Shown here: positions 63,936-64,000 of the stretch, piece after piece | Layout of the letters: each line of letters begins with the position of its first letter | Numbering within the stretch: position 1 is the first letter of the stretch | Source: Doryteuthis pealeii | Taxonomy: Eukaryota > Mollusca > Cephalopoda > Myopsida > Loliginidae | Reading direction: 5' to 3' | Assembly (NCBI GenBank): GCA_023376005.1 | Contig: CM042163.1 | Location: 4,965,961 to 5,029,960 of the forward strand | DNA: 64,000 nt | Program-made: the position numbers and the translations under genes | Notes under the pieces: generated by a model | What the model was told of the DNA's origin: nothing | Databases searched by the model: none | Seen by the model: only the letters and a program-made list of their open reading frames with translations

Positions 63936-64000
63936 GTTTATCAAATATGAATAATTTTTAAATAAATCAATTTGACCCAAAGTGGGACCCTAACAGGTAT

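Overview
This is a eukaryotic, AT-rich, repeat-dominated stretch with no intact protein-coding gene that I can recognise. The mix of non-LTR retrotransposon ends, Helitron-like elements, several tRNA-derived SINEs, small Ty3/Gypsy-type LTRs and many (TA)n tracts fits an invertebrate metazoan. A lophotrochozoan, perhaps a mollusc such as a cephalopod, is my guess, but it rests on general resemblance and not on a marker gene. Most ORFs are short and lie inside repeats or low-complexity DNA.

The most interesting content is a set of self-cleaving RNA motifs. Two sites fold by eye into complete hammerhead ribozymes: plus strand 22257-22304 and minus strand 13930-13971. Both have the CUGAUGA and GAAA core boxes, three paired stems and a UH cleavage dinucleotide. 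Three further unrelated sequences (13421-13752, 38830-39354, 50668-50998) are inverted-repeat elements. Each has a hammerhead-like motif in both arms, on the minus strand in the left arm and the plus strand in the right arm. A commoner family with CTGAAGA, a pairable segment and GAAAC (about 4.7, 24.7-25.2, 29.0-29.5, 39.7-40.6, 54.3 and 62.1 kb) has the same left-minus/right-plus layout. Hammerheads are known from Penelope-like retroelements, and that is the nearest described precedent, but no Penelope reverse transcriptase is visible here.

Layout: 0.4-2.1 kb holds a foldback element and a Helitron-like element. 2.3-3.8 kb holds a LINE 3' end between copies of an interspersed repeat. 4.7-6.5 kb holds an 89-bp tandem array and a SINE. 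6.9-8.3 kb holds nested terminal-inverted-repeat elements. 8.4-10.6 kb holds LTR pieces, a purine-rich minisatellite and a SINE with target-site duplications. 11-14 kb and 22-25 kb are (TA)n tracts with ribozyme-bearing repeats. About 30-38 kb is comparatively poor in transposons and rich in homopolymers. It contains a possible first coding exon on the minus strand (33953-34004) with an upstream in-frame stop and a strong GTGAGT donor. 41-47 kb is a nest of LTR elements that includes a complete 784-bp miniature LTR retrotransposon with a 5-bp target duplication, a 5S rRNA-derived fragment and a broken RPL23 (uL14) copy.

47.5-62.9 kb is a 7.7-kb unit present twice in direct tandem. It contains a 128-bp satellite array (21 units in each copy), a ribozyme-like inverted repeat, two Helitron-like elements and two LINE ends. 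The second copy differs mainly by scattered single-base indels and contains the only N, so it may be an assembly artefact rather than a true duplication.
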